Origin: Flavobacteriaceae bacterium
GTDB taxonomy: Bacteria; Bacteroidota; Bacteroidia; Flavobacteriales; Flavobacteriaceae
Assembly (NCBI GenBank): GCA_028281065.1
Contig: JANQKN010000216.1
Span: 1-64,000, forward strand
DNA length: 64,000 nucleotides
Direction of reading: 5' to 3'
This document shows, in pieces, positions 8,608-19,200 of this stretch. The position numbers and the translations under genes are program-made. The notes below the pieces were generated by a model, which saw only the letters and a list, made by a program, of their open reading frames with translations, had not been told where the DNA came from and did no database searches. Each line of letters starts with the position of its first letter. The first letter of the stretch is position 1.

Positions 8608-9954
8608 ATGCGGTTATCTTTTTTCAAAAATACACTATTAATTGTTCTACCTCTAACGTTGTTGGTTTGTTTTTCTTGTGGAAGCGGTAATGCAAAAAAA
8701 GAGGATGGCAATAAGAAGCAAGAGGATGTTGTAATTCATGATACTATTGAAATTGAAAAAGAAGACCATGAGGTTTCGACACAAGAAAGTAGGCAAGAAT
8801 GGGAAATTGGGTTAGGCGTTTATCAAATTGATGAATACTATCCTTTACTGGATCACAAACGAATTGGTATTGTTTCCAATCAAACTTCTACTGTTTCCTA
8901 CAGCATTACTTCACCTGTATATAGTAATGGTGTAACAAAAGACACCACGATAGTTAAAACTGAACATCTAGTAGATCGCTTAGTATCCCATGCACAAAAT
9001 GTAGTAAAAGTATTTGCTCCAGAACACGGTTTTCGCGGTAAGGCCGATGCCGGGGAATACGTACAGGACGGTATCGACAAAAAAACGGGGCTTCCCATTA
9101 TTTCCCTACACGGAAAAACAAAAAAACCCACTCCTAATCACATGAAGGGACTGGATGTAGTGGTTTTCGATATTCAGGATGTTGGGGTTCGTTTCTATAC
9201 CTATATATCTACCATGCACTATATGATGGAAGCCTGTGCCGAAGCAGGAATTCCATTCATCGTTTTGGACCGTCCCAATCCCAATGGGCACTACATAGAC
9301 GGCCCTACCATGAAAAAACAGCACACCAGCTTTTTAGGCTTGCACCCCGTTCCCTTGGTGCACGGAATGACCATAGGGGAATACGCCCAGATGATCAATG
9401 GAGAAGGTTGGTTGAAAGATGGTTTAAAGTGCGACTTAACGGTTATCCCTATGGAAAACTACACCCACGAAACCTTTTATTCGGTTCCTGTTCGTCCTTC
9501 GCCTAATTTACCAAATGACACCGCCATTAATCTCTATCCCAGTCTTGGGTTGTTGGAAGGCACCAACCTCAACACAGGTCGGGGTACGGAAATGCAGTTT
9601 CAATTAATTGGATCCCCTTTTCTTCCCAAGGAAAAGTATCCATATAGCTATACGCCACAACCCAACTTCGGTTCCAAATACCCTAAACACAAAGGAACGG
9701 AATGCAATGGTTTGGATCTTCGGGACACACCCCGAATGAATCGTGTAGACCTTACATGGATCATGGATGCATACCGCAATCATGAAGACAAGGACAAGTT
9801 CTTCAACACCAAAAACTTTACGGCCCATGCAGGAACGGAAGAGCTTCAAAAACAAATTGAGCAGGGGTATACCTTTCGGGAAATACGAAAGACCTGGTTA
9901 AAGGATTTGGAAGCCTACGATAAAATGCGGCAGAAATACTTGTTGTACGATTAA
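8608..9954 (+). CDS. namZ: DUF1343 / NamZ-like exo-beta-N-acetylmuramidase lipoprotein
   Basis: A 448-residue lipoprotein of the DUF1343 (YbbC/NamZ) family, which removes non-reducing terminal MurNAc from peptidoglycan fragments. A lipobox (VCFSC, Cys at about 24) follows a hydrophobic signal, then a Lys/Glu-rich linker. Family motifs include RIGIVSNQTS, FAPEHGFRGKADAGE with its conserved Glu, HGKTKKPT, DIQDVGVRFYTYISTM, VLDRPNPNG and EGTNLNTGRGTE. The role fits cell-wall recycling or scavenging in the periplasm. The start ATG is 9 bases from the divergent permease start. Confidence 0.9.
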   Translation: MRLSFFKNTLLIVLPLTLLVCFSCGSGNAKKEDGNKKQEDVVIHDTIEIEKEDHEVSTQESRQEWEIGLGVYQIDEYYPLLDHKRIGIVSNQTSTVSYSITSPVYSNGVTKDTTIVKTEHLVDRLVSHAQNVVKVFAPEHGFRGKADAGEYVQDGIDKKTGLPIISLHGKTKKPTPNHMKGLDVVVFDIQDVGVRFYTYISTMHYMMEACAEAGIPFIVLDRPNPNGHYIDGPTMKKQHTSFLGLHPVPLVHGMTIGEYAQMINGEGWLKDGLKCDLTVIPMENYTHETFYSVPVRPSPNLPNDTAINLYPSLGLLEGTNLNTGRGTEMQFQLIGSPFLPKEKYPYSYTPQPNFGSKYPKHKGTECNGLDLRDTPRMNRVDLTWIMDAYRNHEDKDKFFNTKNFTAHAGTEELQKQIEQGYTFREIRKTWLKDLEAYDKMRQKYLLYD

Positions 9955-10445
9955 TGGGGTATTCGTTTTTTCATCTCTTCCACTATATTGAAAGCCGCTG
10001 GACAAATGGCAACATTCTTTAGGGTAAGGTTGGATATTTGCTGGAATTTTTTGCGGTCGGTATGTGGAAACTCACGACATGCCTTAGGACGGAACTCATA
10101 AATACTGCAATAATTATCGGCTCCCAAAAAAGCACAGGGAACCTCCTGAAGTACCATATCGTTCTCTTCGTCCACACGAAGGTAGGCTTCTATAAACTGC
10201 TGCTCCTTCATCCTAAAATGCTTGGCAATGCGTTGCACGTCCTTATCGGTAAATAAAGGCCCTGTGGTTTTACAGCAATTGGCGCACTCCAAACAATCGG
10301 TACGCTCAAACTCTTCCTCATGCAACTCCTGCATAAGAACATCCAACTTTTTTGGGGGTTTCTTTTTTAGCTTGTCAAAAAACTTCTTGTTTTCCTTATG
10401 TGCATCTTTAGCCCGTTGCGGTAATTGTTTTAGGATTTCGTCCAT
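9951..10445 (-). CDS. YkgJ family cysteine-cluster protein
   Basis: A 164-residue protein of the YkgJ family, annotated by its cysteines as a zinc or iron-sulfur binding protein (formerly UPF0153). The signature is CLECANCCKTTG near residue 55, followed by CAFLG, YCSIYEFRPKACREFP. The N-terminal 40 residues are highly charged and probably helical. The 3' end overlaps namZ's 3' end by 4 bases (convergent). A TAnnTTTG-like box (TACTTTTG, 10450-10457, minus strand) sits so close to the ATG that the transcript could be leaderless. Function unknown. Confidence 0.85.
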   Translation of the reverse strand: MDEILKQLPQRAKDAHKENKKFFDKLKKKPPKKLDVLMQELHEEEFERTDCLECANCCKTTGPLFTDKDVQRIAKHFRMKEQQFIEAYLRVDEENDMVLQEVPCAFLGADNYCSIYEFRPKACREFPHTDRKKFQQISNLTLKNVAICPAAFNIVEEMKKRIPH

Positions 10446-10483
10446 AGTTCAAAAGTAAAAATACGATCTTTGTTCCCCAAGAC

Positions 10484-11203
10484 ATGAGAGATATTTTAGG
10501 AAAAGCACTACTCGACTATCACCATGGGAACTATACTGAAGATCCCATGACCGAAACCAATATCTCGGAAGAAGACGCACTTCCCCTTCCCTATTTGTTC
10601 CGAACCTATGCCGAAATGCCTCCTTTGGAACAAACCGCTTTAAATGCTTGCCTGGGGGATGTATTGGATGTGGGTTGTGGCGCAGGGAGCCATGCTTTAT
10701 ACCTTCAGGAAAAAGGAATGAAGGTTATGGCTATCGATGTTTCTGAAGGCGCTGTGGAAGTCACCCAAAAAAGAGGGGTGGCACATGTGCAAAAAACAAA
10801 TCTTCTGGATTTTTCTGAAGGCACTTTCGACACTATCCTCCTGCTTATGAATGGAACGGGTATTTTCGAAACCATTGCCAAAACGCCTGCGTACCTTCAA
10901 CATTTAAAATCCCTGCTGTCTCCCAAAGGACAAATCCTGATCGACTCCAGCGACTTGGCTTATATGTACGATACTTCCAAAGAAGGTGGTATTTGGGTGC
11001 CTGCAGATCGGTATTACGGGGAACTGGAATTTAAAATCTCCTATCAAGGGCAGGAGAGTGAACCCTTTCCTTGGCTCTATTTGGACGAAAAACTTTTCGA
11101 AAAATTAGCTGTAGAAAACGGATTCCGTTTCGAAATCCTCTCACGAGGGGAACACTACGATTATTTGGCCCGACTTACCGTTGCGGACTATACCCGCTCT
11201 TAA
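10484..11203 (+). CDS. Class I SAM-dependent methyltransferase
   Basis: A 239-residue soluble methyltransferase. Motif I is VLDVGCGAGSHALYL (about residues 60-74) with the ribose-binding acidic residue in AIDVS (about 83-87) and motif IV near TILLLMNG. Substrate unknown. It faces the YkgJ gene across 38 bases. Its last 29 bases overlap the 3' end of the convergent DUF2059 gene, so the two messages are antisense to each other at their ends. Confidence 0.88.
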   Translation: MRDILGKALLDYHHGNYTEDPMTETNISEEDALPLPYLFRTYAEMPPLEQTALNACLGDVLDVGCGAGSHALYLQEKGMKVMAIDVSEGAVEVTQKRGVAHVQKTNLLDFSEGTFDTILLLMNGTGIFETIAKTPAYLQHLKSLLSPKGQILIDSSDLAYMYDTSKEGGIWVPADRYYGELEFKISYQGQESEPFPWLYLDEKLFEKLAVENGFRFEILSRGEHYDYLARLTVADYTRS

Positions 11204-11708
11204 TTAAATTGCTCATGGTGGCAGCAAACAGGTCCCGGCTCCAATGGCCTGAGATTTCGGCAATGTCTTCAGAAAGTTCGGCACGCTTACTCTCTATCTT
11301 TTTACCCAAATCGCTTTCAAAAAAAGCAATGATCTCTTTATTGTCGTTTTTGGTAATGGTACCTTGATTGGCAATCATTTCCTGCGCAGCATCCGAACTG
11401 TAGACCTTGTACATGGTATTGATCTCGTCTTGCGTAAAGTGTTTTCTATAGGCAAAAGAAAGGAACTTAATAATCTCTTCAAGGCTTTCTTCTTTGTTCT
11501 TTTTTAGTTCCTCCCATTTGGATTCGGGTACGTTGGCCGTGGCAAATTGTTTTTTAAGCACCACGAACATTTCATCGTAGGCATTGCTGTATTGCTGATG
11601 GGTACCATTAATGTTGAGATAATTGATGATATCCTGCTGGTAAGCATCTACTTGGGCATGAACTGAAAAACAAAAGGCTAAAAAAAGCGTTAAAAACAAA
11701 GACCTCAT
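11175..11708 (-). CDS. Secreted DUF2059 domain protein
   Basis: A 177-residue protein with a signal peptide (RSLFLTLFLAFCFSVHA) and a DUF2059 domain (about 75-140: the KHFTQDEINTMYKVYSSDAAQEMI segment, characteristic of the family). DUF2059 proteins are secreted or periplasmic and have no established activity. It overlaps the methyltransferase 3' end by 29 bases and lies 53 bases from the divergent metalloprotease gene. Confidence 0.82.
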   Translation of the reverse strand: MRSLFLTLFLAFCFSVHAQVDAYQQDIINYLNINGTHQQYSNAYDEMFVVLKKQFATANVPESKWEELKKNKEESLEEIIKFLSFAYRKHFTQDEINTMYKVYSSDAAQEMIANQGTITKNDNKEIIAFFESDLGKKIESKRAELSEDIAEISGHWSRDLFAATMSNLIKSGYSPQR

Positions 11709-11731
11709 TTTTAGGGTTGCTATTTAAGAGT

Positions 11732-11739
11732 TATGTTTG
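11732..11739 (+). promoter_or_regulatory. -7 promoter box of the metalloprotease lipoprotein gene
   Basis: TATGTTTG matches TAnnTTTG exactly. With transcription starting near 11746, the leader would be about 16 bases, typical for Bacteroidota. Confidence 0.5.
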
Positions 11740-11761
11740 TTAAAAATACAAAAATTGCACC

Positions 11762-12541
11762 ATGGCCTACAATTTTCGATGGATTCTCCTTCTGTTTGCT
11801 TTTGTTTTCGTTCTAAGCTGTAAAAATGACGATGATGAACAGGTAGCCAATGATCCCACAGCAGAAAACAAAAAAGGATTGGGAACTTCTGCCGAAGATA
11901 TCTTAACCAGCAATCCTTATACCCGTTTAACAGTAGAAATGGCCTACTCCACTACTTTTGAACCTACGGAAACTGCTAAAACCAACTTTAAGAATTTTAT
12001 AGAAGAGCGGGTTCATAAACCGGGGGGTGTTACTTTTGTAGAACGGGTTATCAACGATCAGCCCGGGGCTCCTTTTTCCATCGAAGAAATCATACAGATA
12101 GAAGACAATATCCGTACCGAGTATACCGAAGGGAACAATCTGGCCGTTTTTGTATTCTTTTCCAACGGACGTTCCTCCAACGACACGGAAACCACAGTTA
12201 CTTTGGGTACCGCTTACCGAAACACCTCCATGGTTATTTATGAAGCTACTTTAAAATTCTTGACTGATTCCAATGAGGAATTGTTGCCCATTCTAGAAAG
12301 CACAGTACTCAACCACGAGTTTGGTCATATTTTGGGGCTTACCAATATTTTGGATGACGACATCCATCAGGTACACGAAGACCCTAATGCACAAAAACAC
12401 TGCATTGTGGAAGAATGTCTTATGTATTTTGATGCGACCAATGTAGGGAGAAGCGACCTACAGCGAATGATGCAGCGAGCCATGGTCCCAGAATTGGATC
12501 CTTTGTGTATTGGCGACCTACAGGCCAAAGGAGGACGTTAA
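11762..12541 (+). CDS. Metalloprotease-like lipoprotein
   Basis: A 259-residue lipoprotein (signal ending in VLSC, Cys about 20, then an acidic DDDE linker). The zinc-binding metzincin-like motif LNHEFGHILGL occurs at about residues 180-190: HExxH with Glu as catalytic base and a third ligand possibly in the following HQVHED. Flavobacterial relatives are annotated as membrane metalloproteases. A Cys pair near the end (HCIVEEC) may form a disulfide. Substrate unknown. The gene is convergent with the amidohydrolase, with no gap between stop codons. Confidence 0.78.
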   Translation: MAYNFRWILLLFAFVFVLSCKNDDDEQVANDPTAENKKGLGTSAEDILTSNPYTRLTVEMAYSTTFEPTETAKTNFKNFIEERVHKPGGVTFVERVINDQPGAPFSIEEIIQIEDNIRTEYTEGNNLAVFVFFSNGRSSNDTETTVTLGTAYRNTSMVIYEATLKFLTDSNEELLPILESTVLNHEFGHILGLTNILDDDIHQVHEDPNAQKHCIVEECLMYFDATNVGRSDLQRMMQRAMVPELDPLCIGDLQAKGGR

Positions 12542-14179
12542 TTAGTTAGCTTCAAATACTGCTTCACCATCCAAATACGTTGCTAAAACTTTCGTATTGG
12601 GGATTTCGGCTTCGGGACAGGTCATGATATCTGTATCCAGAATAACAAAATCGGCAAACTTACCAGTTTCCAGGCTTCCTTTTTCGTCTTCTTCAAAGTT
12701 GGAATAGGCTGCCCAGATCGTCATTCCTTTCAGGGTTTCTTCCCGTGACAACGATTCTTCCATTCGGAAACCACTTTCTGGATATTCATTTAAATCCTTA
12801 CGGGCCACGGCAGCGTAAAATGTATACATAGGATTTACCTTTTCTACAGGGAAATCGGTTCCCAAGGCTACAATGCCCGCCTTATCCAAAAGCGTTTTGT
12901 AGGCATATGCCCCTTTTATACGTTCGCTTCCCACACGGTCTTCTGCCCAGTACATATCACTGGTAGCGTGTGTAGGTTGTACACTCGGGATGATGTTTTT
13001 GGAAAAGTAATCGAAATCTTCCACGCCGACCACTTGAGCGTGCTCCACCTTCCAACGGGCATCCTCTTTCCCTTTTAGGGCTTCTTTATAAGCCTTCAAT
13101 ACCGAAATATTGGCCGAATCCCCAATGGCGTGGGTGTTCATTTGGTAGCCAGCCTCAGCAATGCGTTTTGCCAAGGAATCCAATTCGTCCATAGGGGTGA
13201 TCATAGCACCAAAATGTCCTTCCTTATCGCTATAGGGTTCCTTTAAAGCAGCTCCCCGTGACCCCAAAGCTCCATCGGCATATACTTTAACCGATCGTAC
13301 ATTGAGGCGGTCGTTTTTTATAATTCCATTAGCCAAGAAGTGATCCAGGTTTTTAGGTTCGTTGGAGACCATGGCATATACCCGCATTTTCAATTCCCCA
13401 TTTTGTTGCAACTCGTCTATAAGTTCGATTACGTTACGGCTCAATCCAGCGTCGTTAATGGTGGTTAGCCCCAATTCGAAACAAATTCCTTCAGCATCTT
13501 TCAACGCAGCTATATTATACGACTTATCTACTGGGGGGAAGGTATTGCGAACCAATTCCATAGGGCTATCGATTAGGATTCCCGAAGGGGTTCCATCATC
13601 TCCCAAAACCACTTCGCCTCCGTCCATTTTTGTATCTGAAGTAATCCCCGCAAGTTCCAAAGCTTTGCTATTTGCCCAAAAGGCATGCCCATCTATTCGT
13701 GTAAGGGCAACGGGCACATCGGGGAACAAAGCGTCCAAATCCTCTTTAGTGGGATATTCCTTGACTTCCCAGTCGTTTTGGTCCCATCCCCTTCCCAGAA
13801 TATAATTGCTGTTTTTTTCTTTTTGAAAAGCCGCCACACGTTCCAGTACTTCTTCCTTACTCTGCGTCCCTACCAAATTCACTTGCTGCAAAGTCACCCC
13901 CAAATTGTACAAATGGGCATGGGCATCGATCAATCCTGGAACAATGGTTTTTCCTTCTACATCTTTTGTAGTAGCTGCATTGTACTTTTCCACCAATTCC
14001 GAGGTACTCCCTACTTCTACGATTTTGCCATCTTGTATGGCCATAGCTTCCGCTTTACTAAAATCTCCATCTACCGTATAGATAACAGCATTGGTAATTA
14101 GCAGGTCGACGTCTTGTTTTTCTGTACAGGAACTGAGTGTGATAAGAAGAACAAAAAGGGGATAGAAGAAAAATTTCAT
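12542..14179 (-). CDS. YtcJ-like amidohydrolase lipoprotein
   Basis: A 545-residue metal-dependent amidohydrolase of the YtcJ/amidohydrolase 3 group. The lipobox is LITLSSC near residue 17. Metal and catalytic motifs in order: DAHAHLYN, GRGWDQN, RIDGHAFWANSKAL, YADGALGSRG, NTHAIGDSAN, VEHAQVV and ALGTDFPVEKVNP, all typical of this group. The substrate cannot be predicted; relatives act on N-acyl or formyl compounds. I start at ATG 14179 (MKFFFYPLF), since the longer frame to 14239 only translates a terminator hairpin and would hide the signal peptide. Confidence 0.85.
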   Translation of the reverse strand: MKFFFYPLFVLLITLSSCTEKQDVDLLITNAVIYTVDGDFSKAEAMAIQDGKIVEVGSTSELVEKYNAATTKDVEGKTIVPGLIDAHAHLYNLGVTLQQVNLVGTQSKEEVLERVAAFQKEKNSNYILGRGWDQNDWEVKEYPTKEDLDALFPDVPVALTRIDGHAFWANSKALELAGITSDTKMDGGEVVLGDDGTPSGILIDSPMELVRNTFPPVDKSYNIAALKDAEGICFELGLTTINDAGLSRNVIELIDELQQNGELKMRVYAMVSNEPKNLDHFLANGIIKNDRLNVRSVKVYADGALGSRGAALKEPYSDKEGHFGAMITPMDELDSLAKRIAEAGYQMNTHAIGDSANISVLKAYKEALKGKEDARWKVEHAQVVGVEDFDYFSKNIIPSVQPTHATSDMYWAEDRVGSERIKGAYAYKTLLDKAGIVALGTDFPVEKVNPMYTFYAAVARKDLNEYPESGFRMEESLSREETLKGMTIWAAYSNFEEDEKGSLETGKFADFVILDTDIMTCPEAEIPNTKVLATYLDGEAVFEAN

Positions 14180-14193
14180 GGTATTTAGTTTTT

Positions 14194-14231
14194 CGTAAAA
14201 ATAAAAAAAGCATCCCAAGATGGGATGCTTT
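14194..14231 (-). terminator. Strong intrinsic terminator upstream of the amidohydrolase gene
   Basis: Bases 14207-14217 pair with 14221-14231 (AAAGCATCCCA and its complement, 11 bp, three-base loop), followed on the minus strand by TTTTTTTATTTTT. It would end transcripts arriving from the outer-membrane barrel gene or from the 89 bases between the two terminator-like hairpins here. Confidence 0.8.
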
Positions 14232-14320
14232 CTTGACAAGGAGTTTTACGTCCTATTTGAATTAGCCAAAATTCATAATTTTAATCAACCGACTGTGAGT
14301 CGTGTAATTTATTCAGAAAG

Positions 14321-14349
14321 AAAAGCACTCTCAGACCAAGAATGCTTTT
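14321..14349 (-). terminator. Weaker terminator-like hairpin after the barrel gene
   Basis: AAAAGCA (14321-14327) pairs with TGCTTTT (14343-14349) around a 15-base loop, followed on the minus strand by a T/C-rich tract. It lies 80 bases after the barrel stop codon. The gap to the next terminator holds a short palindrome (CGACT-GTG-AGTCG, about 14290-14302) but no convincing ORF. Confidence 0.45.
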
Positions 14350-14428
14350 CCCCATTAAACTTTAAGTTTATTCCTTTCCCTATGAAATTTATTTTATAGA
14401 TGCAGAAAGTTGAAAAGCGTTGCTTCGT

Positions 14429-16198
14429 CTACCAATCAAATTTATAAGTGGCCCCTAATAGTCCTTGAATGCCCTGAACAGGGTAGAAAAGCCATTTCTG
14501 ATAATCGTCACCCAACAGGTTACTTCCCTTGGCAAAGACAGAAAGACGGTCGCTTACCCTGTATCCCAAATTAACGTTGGCATCTAGGTAAGAATCCAGT
14601 GTAACCACTGTGGCAAAAGGCTCGAAAGGGATACCCGTTTGGGTACTGCTAAAAAATTCTTCACGTTTCCCCACATAGAAAAGGGAAACACCTCCGTAGA
14701 TCTTTTCGGTAATACTAAAATTGGAGAACACAGAAGCTTTAAAATCGGGTAAATTCCAAGCCTGTGTTTGGTTATCGGGGCTGTAATCGTAAACATTGGC
14801 ATTGATTCCCAGCGTAAATCTTTCAGAAACTTCTACTTTCAACTCCCCAAACAAATCGAGGGTATTGATATCGTCGTACACCAATCCAAAGGAATTTCCG
14901 TATTCGTAGCCCTCCAAATTAGGAACGCGTCCTTTATAAGGATTGATCTGAAAAAGTGCCTTGTCTTCTTCCTTTCCATAGGAAGCCCGTATATTATACC
15001 CTACCGAATTGGACAATTTCCCCTTTAACCCAGCAAAAGCATTATACAACTGGCTGGTTGGGGCAATAGGCAAGGTTGGCGACACAAATGGATTGATGGT
15101 CTTTAATTCGTAATAAGTGTTTTGATGCAATCCCCCTTCGGCCCCTGCGTATGCAATAAGCAATTCGTCCACCAAACGATAAGAGGCATGAATCTGTGGG
15201 TAAATAAAGAAATCCGTATCACTGGCTTCGGTATCCACTCCCAAGACTACAGAAGCTCCCAAAGAAAGGGTAAGGTCGTTATCTACATAGATCAACGATG
15301 GCGTCACTCCTAAGTTCAAATAACTGTAGTCGATCCCTGAGCTGGGATCCAAATAGGTTCTATCGAAACTTCCCGTAAGGTAATCCAACGATCCAGAAAT
15401 CCTGAAATTGAACCCAGAAATTGGCACTAAAAATTCGGGGGTGGCCGTAAAATGTATTTCGGAAGATGAAAAGCTATCACCTGTAAATCGCAATGCTACC
15501 TTGGCTTTTTGGAATAGGCTTTCTCCAGGGGCAATATCCCCAGCAACGTAAACGCTAAAGTAACTTTGTTGCGGATCGATGGCATTGAGCTCCTCTGCAC
15601 TAAAATCGTTGGCAAAACCATTGAGACCATACCAATTGAATATCTGTTGCTCTACTCCAGCATCGATCCCAAACGATATGTCTTTTTGCCTGCTCGTGTA
15701 ATTTCCATCCAGTCGGGTATCGTAGTACTTGTTTTCCAACAGAATATCGTCGATTCCCCCTTGGGAAGAATTATGCCGAAAATAGATTCCTGCATTATCG
15801 GTCCTGCTAATTTGGAAGTTACTGTAAAGCTCACCCAAAATTGCTGTGTAATTACCAAAACCCAAGGTTGCGTAGTTATCGTAAAGCTTTATGGGTTTGG
15901 CTTTTTCCACTGTGGCGGCTTTCCCTTTTGCAGGGGTAAATGTAGAAGCCACAGGTACCGAGAAGATACTGTATTGCACCTTCTTCTTAGTGGTGACTAT
16001 AGAATCGTTAAGCACTGGGGTTTCCTTCACCTTAAAGGCATCACTCACACTAGGGGTGTATGGTTTTACAATGTTTACGACTTCGGTCCCCAAATTTGGA
16101 TCATCGTCTTCTTGCGCCCAACCCGTGGCAGGAAGACCCAATAGGACCAAAGCAACCCATAGTTTGTTTAAAAATGTTCTTGAAATGCTATGAAACAT
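14429..16198 (-). CDS. Outer-membrane beta-barrel (TonB-dependent receptor-like) protein
   Basis: A 589-residue protein with a signal peptide (about 1-28, ending GWA-QE) and, after a Pro/Lys-rich segment, alternating aromatic beta-strands to the C-terminal aromatic residue (TYKFDW), the usual signal for barrel insertion. The final strands (LNVNLGYRVSDRLSVFAKGSNLLGDDYQKWL) resemble TonB-dependent receptors. I see no clear plug domain or carboxypeptidase-like N-terminal domain, so it may be a porin-like or partner barrel. Start ATG 16198; the frame extends to 16252 but that would overlap the TPR gene, 34 bases upstream of the chosen start. Confidence 0.75.
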   Translation of the reverse strand: MFHSISRTFLNKLWVALVLLGLPATGWAQEDDDPNLGTEVVNIVKPYTPSVSDAFKVKETPVLNDSIVTTKKKVQYSIFSVPVASTFTPAKGKAATVEKAKPIKLYDNYATLGFGNYTAILGELYSNFQISRTDNAGIYFRHNSSQGGIDDILLENKYYDTRLDGNYTSRQKDISFGIDAGVEQQIFNWYGLNGFANDFSAEELNAIDPQQSYFSVYVAGDIAPGESLFQKAKVALRFTGDSFSSSEIHFTATPEFLVPISGFNFRISGSLDYLTGSFDRTYLDPSSGIDYSYLNLGVTPSLIYVDNDLTLSLGASVVLGVDTEASDTDFFIYPQIHASYRLVDELLIAYAGAEGGLHQNTYYELKTINPFVSPTLPIAPTSQLYNAFAGLKGKLSNSVGYNIRASYGKEEDKALFQINPYKGRVPNLEGYEYGNSFGLVYDDINTLDLFGELKVEVSERFTLGINANVYDYSPDNQTQAWNLPDFKASVFSNFSITEKIYGGVSLFYVGKREEFFSSTQTGIPFEPFATVVTLDSYLDANVNLGYRVSDRLSVFAKGSNLLGDDYQKWLFYPVQGIQGLLGATYKFDW

Positions 16199-16232
16199 AT
16201 ATGCAGGTTTTGTTAAAAAATGGATTGGATGG

Positions 16233-19200
16233 TTAATTGCCGTCGGTTTCAACGGAAGAATTGGTTTTAGACTCGGCCGCCTTTATTACAGCCAGTTCCG
16301 CTTTGGCTTCTTCGACCACATCGGGATAGTCTTCAAAATTGGTGATGACGCTCTCCAAAATGTAGGTAGCCTGGAATGCATCTTCCAATGCATAGAAGTT
16401 TTTGGCCATAAGAACCAAGCCTTTGGCACCAAAGTATTTATAGCCGGAATAATCCTTTGCCAGTTTTTGGATGGAAGCATTGGAGCCTTCAAAGTCGGAT
16501 TCCTTGTTTTTAAAATAGGCTTCGTAATACAAGGCTTCGGCAGCTAACTTTCCAGAAGCAATCTTTGCCACCTCGGCATAGGCTGTTTTGGCTTTAGACT
16601 CATTTCCGGTTTCTATGGCCGAACGGGCGATAATGATCTGTGCATCGCTCTTTATGGTATTGTCCACTTTGTCGTTGTCCAATACTTTTTCAGCAAAAAG
16701 GACCGCTTCGTCATACTGTTTCAACTCATAACTGGCCTTCATGCTATTGGTTTGCGCAAATACCACGTTTTGTGGAAAATCGGCTTCTTTCTCCAATCGC
16801 TTTAAGTACGCAAGGGCGTTTTGATAGTCTTTCTGTGCGAGGTACAGTTCAGAAATACGGGCAAGGGCTTGTTCGGTAAACTCACTTCTATCCTTATCTA
16901 CCACAAACTTATAATGTGGAATGGACGCTTCTTTTTGGTCATCGCCAAAATAAAGCTGTGCCAAATAGAAATTGGCCTTTAGGGCGTGTTTTCCGTTGGG
17001 GAAATCGTTTACATAGGTTTCGAAACGGCTAATGGCTTGCCTTGTCTTGTTTTCTAAATACGGGGTTTCGGCGGCTTGATAAGTAGCATCATCCAATTCA
17101 GCATCTTCCACTTCCACAAAGTCCAAGGTACTTACCCAATCGGCATAATCGCTCACCCTACCTTGATCTATGTATATAATTTTTGCCGAAGCCACAGCCT
17201 GCAGGGCTTCGTTGGAAGAAGGATACTTATTTGCTACTTTTTTGAAAATGGAAAGGGCTTCGTTACTACTTCCCTCGTTATCCAAAATAAGGGCTTTTTT
17301 CAGCAGTGCCTTAGGCACATAACTACTCGATGGGATTTCACTTTCCAACTTATCGTAAGCACTTATAGCTAGGTTGGTTTCGTCCCTTGACAAATAGGTA
17401 TTCCCCAATTCGTATAGGGCATCGTCCCTGTAAATAGACTTTGGGTATTTTATACCGAAGGATTTTAACCCTTCCAATTTTTTATCGTTTCTGTCTACAA
17501 ACCCATAGCTGATGGCTTTCTGGAATTCGGCATAATCCATATCGGGCGAACCTCCGTCTATTGCCTTGTTGTAGTTTTCCATGGCAGGCCAATACTGGCT
17601 GTTCACAAAGTGGCTGTCCCCCAAACGTAAATAGGCATCGTTTCTTCTAGCAGCATCTTGGGAGGAAGATTCCAGAAACAGGGTGTAATGGGTAATGGCC
17701 TCTTTGTAGTTTTTAAGGCTGAAATAATTGTAAGCCAGGTTGTACCTACTGTTTTTGTATTCTGGGGTTTTATCGGCTTCAGGTAATTGCAAAAACTGCT
17801 TATACCCTACCAAAGATTCCCCAAGATTGGCATCCTGATAATCGCTCTCGGCTTTCCAGAAGACTGCCCTTGCTGTGAAAACAGGATCATGGGGTTCTTT
17901 TAAAGACTTGTCGAACAAGGCAACAGCTTCGTCGTAGTTTCCTTCCGCATACAACTCCAATCCTCTGTAGAAAGCTACTTTTTGATAGGCTTTTTTGTTA
18001 TTGAAATTCTTGTTGTTTTCCAACAATTCTATGGCAGCTTCGTAATTTTTGGAAGTGATGTAAGAATCGATGAGTAAATCCTTCAAAGCTTCGTTGTTTC
18101 CATTGTCCTGGTACCTTTCCAAGAAGGAAAGAATTACTTGTGGGGTGCTTTCGTAACTATTTCCTATTTCGTAGCTCAGTTTTGCATAGTTAAGCCAAGC
18201 ATCTTCCTGTATCTGGGGTGAAAAGTCCATTTCGGAAGCATTTCTGAAGGCATTCAACGCTTGTTGTTTCTGATCCAGTTTCAGATAGCTTTCCGCCAAG
18301 TGGTAGTAGGCATTCTGCGCCACCGAATTGTGTCCATCCACAATTTTATTGAATTCGCCTACGGCAGCAGCATAATCGGCTTGCTTGTAATAAGCATATC
18401 CTAATTGGTAGTAATCGGTGTTGTTCCAGCGCCCCCTTTTACCTTTGTATTCCTTCAAATACGGGATGGCTTCGGTATATTGCTTTAGGTTAAAATAACT
18501 TTCACCTATGATCTTGGACAGCTCACTTTTTTCAGGTGGAGGGGCATTTTCGTACTGCTCTTTCGCCAAGTCTATGGCTTTCTGGAAATTACCCAGTTTA
18601 AAGTTCATATCTGCTTGATAGTAGCTCAGGCCTTCGGCATAGCGCTCTTCTCCTTGTACCTGTTCAAAAAGCTCGGTAGCACCTTCGTAATTATCGCCTT
18701 CGTATTCTATAAAACCCAGATAATATTTGGCTTGCGAACCATACTTTTCGGAATCGCTCACGCGATTAAAATGCTTCTTGGCTTCGTTATACCGCTTGTT
18801 TTTAAAATAGGCGTACCCGTTGTTAAAGTGGTACCGTTCTACCTCGCTCCTTCCCAAACTAGCTTCGTCTACCTTATCGTACCATTTTCGGGCGTGGGAA
18901 TATTTACCGTTTTCGAAGTAGTAATTAGCTACATTTATGTAAGCATCGTTCCGCTTAATGCTCGTAGGGTAATCTTCCACAAACGACTCCATCAAGGCAT
19001 CGGCATTTTGTTGGTTCAACCGTACGGCACAATTGGCAACGTAGTACGCACAGTCGCCTTTTATGGTGAGATCTTCCGAGGTTTTTTCCACTTTGGCAAA
19101 AAGAGCCTGAGCCGCTAAAAACTGACTGTTGTTATACAATTCCACGGCTTTGTTGTATTCCTGAAGATCGTTGGTATAAATGGCAGATTGCTGTGCTAGG

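Noticed and set aside
14101-14239. N-terminal extension of the amidohydrolase to 14239
   Set aside because: It runs through a clear terminator hairpin and hides a lipoprotein signal that begins at 14179.
14290-14302. CGACT-GTG-AGTCG hairpin as a riboswitch or tRNA piece
   Set aside because: The stem is only 5 bp, with no conserved core or cloverleaf; probably a chance palindrome.
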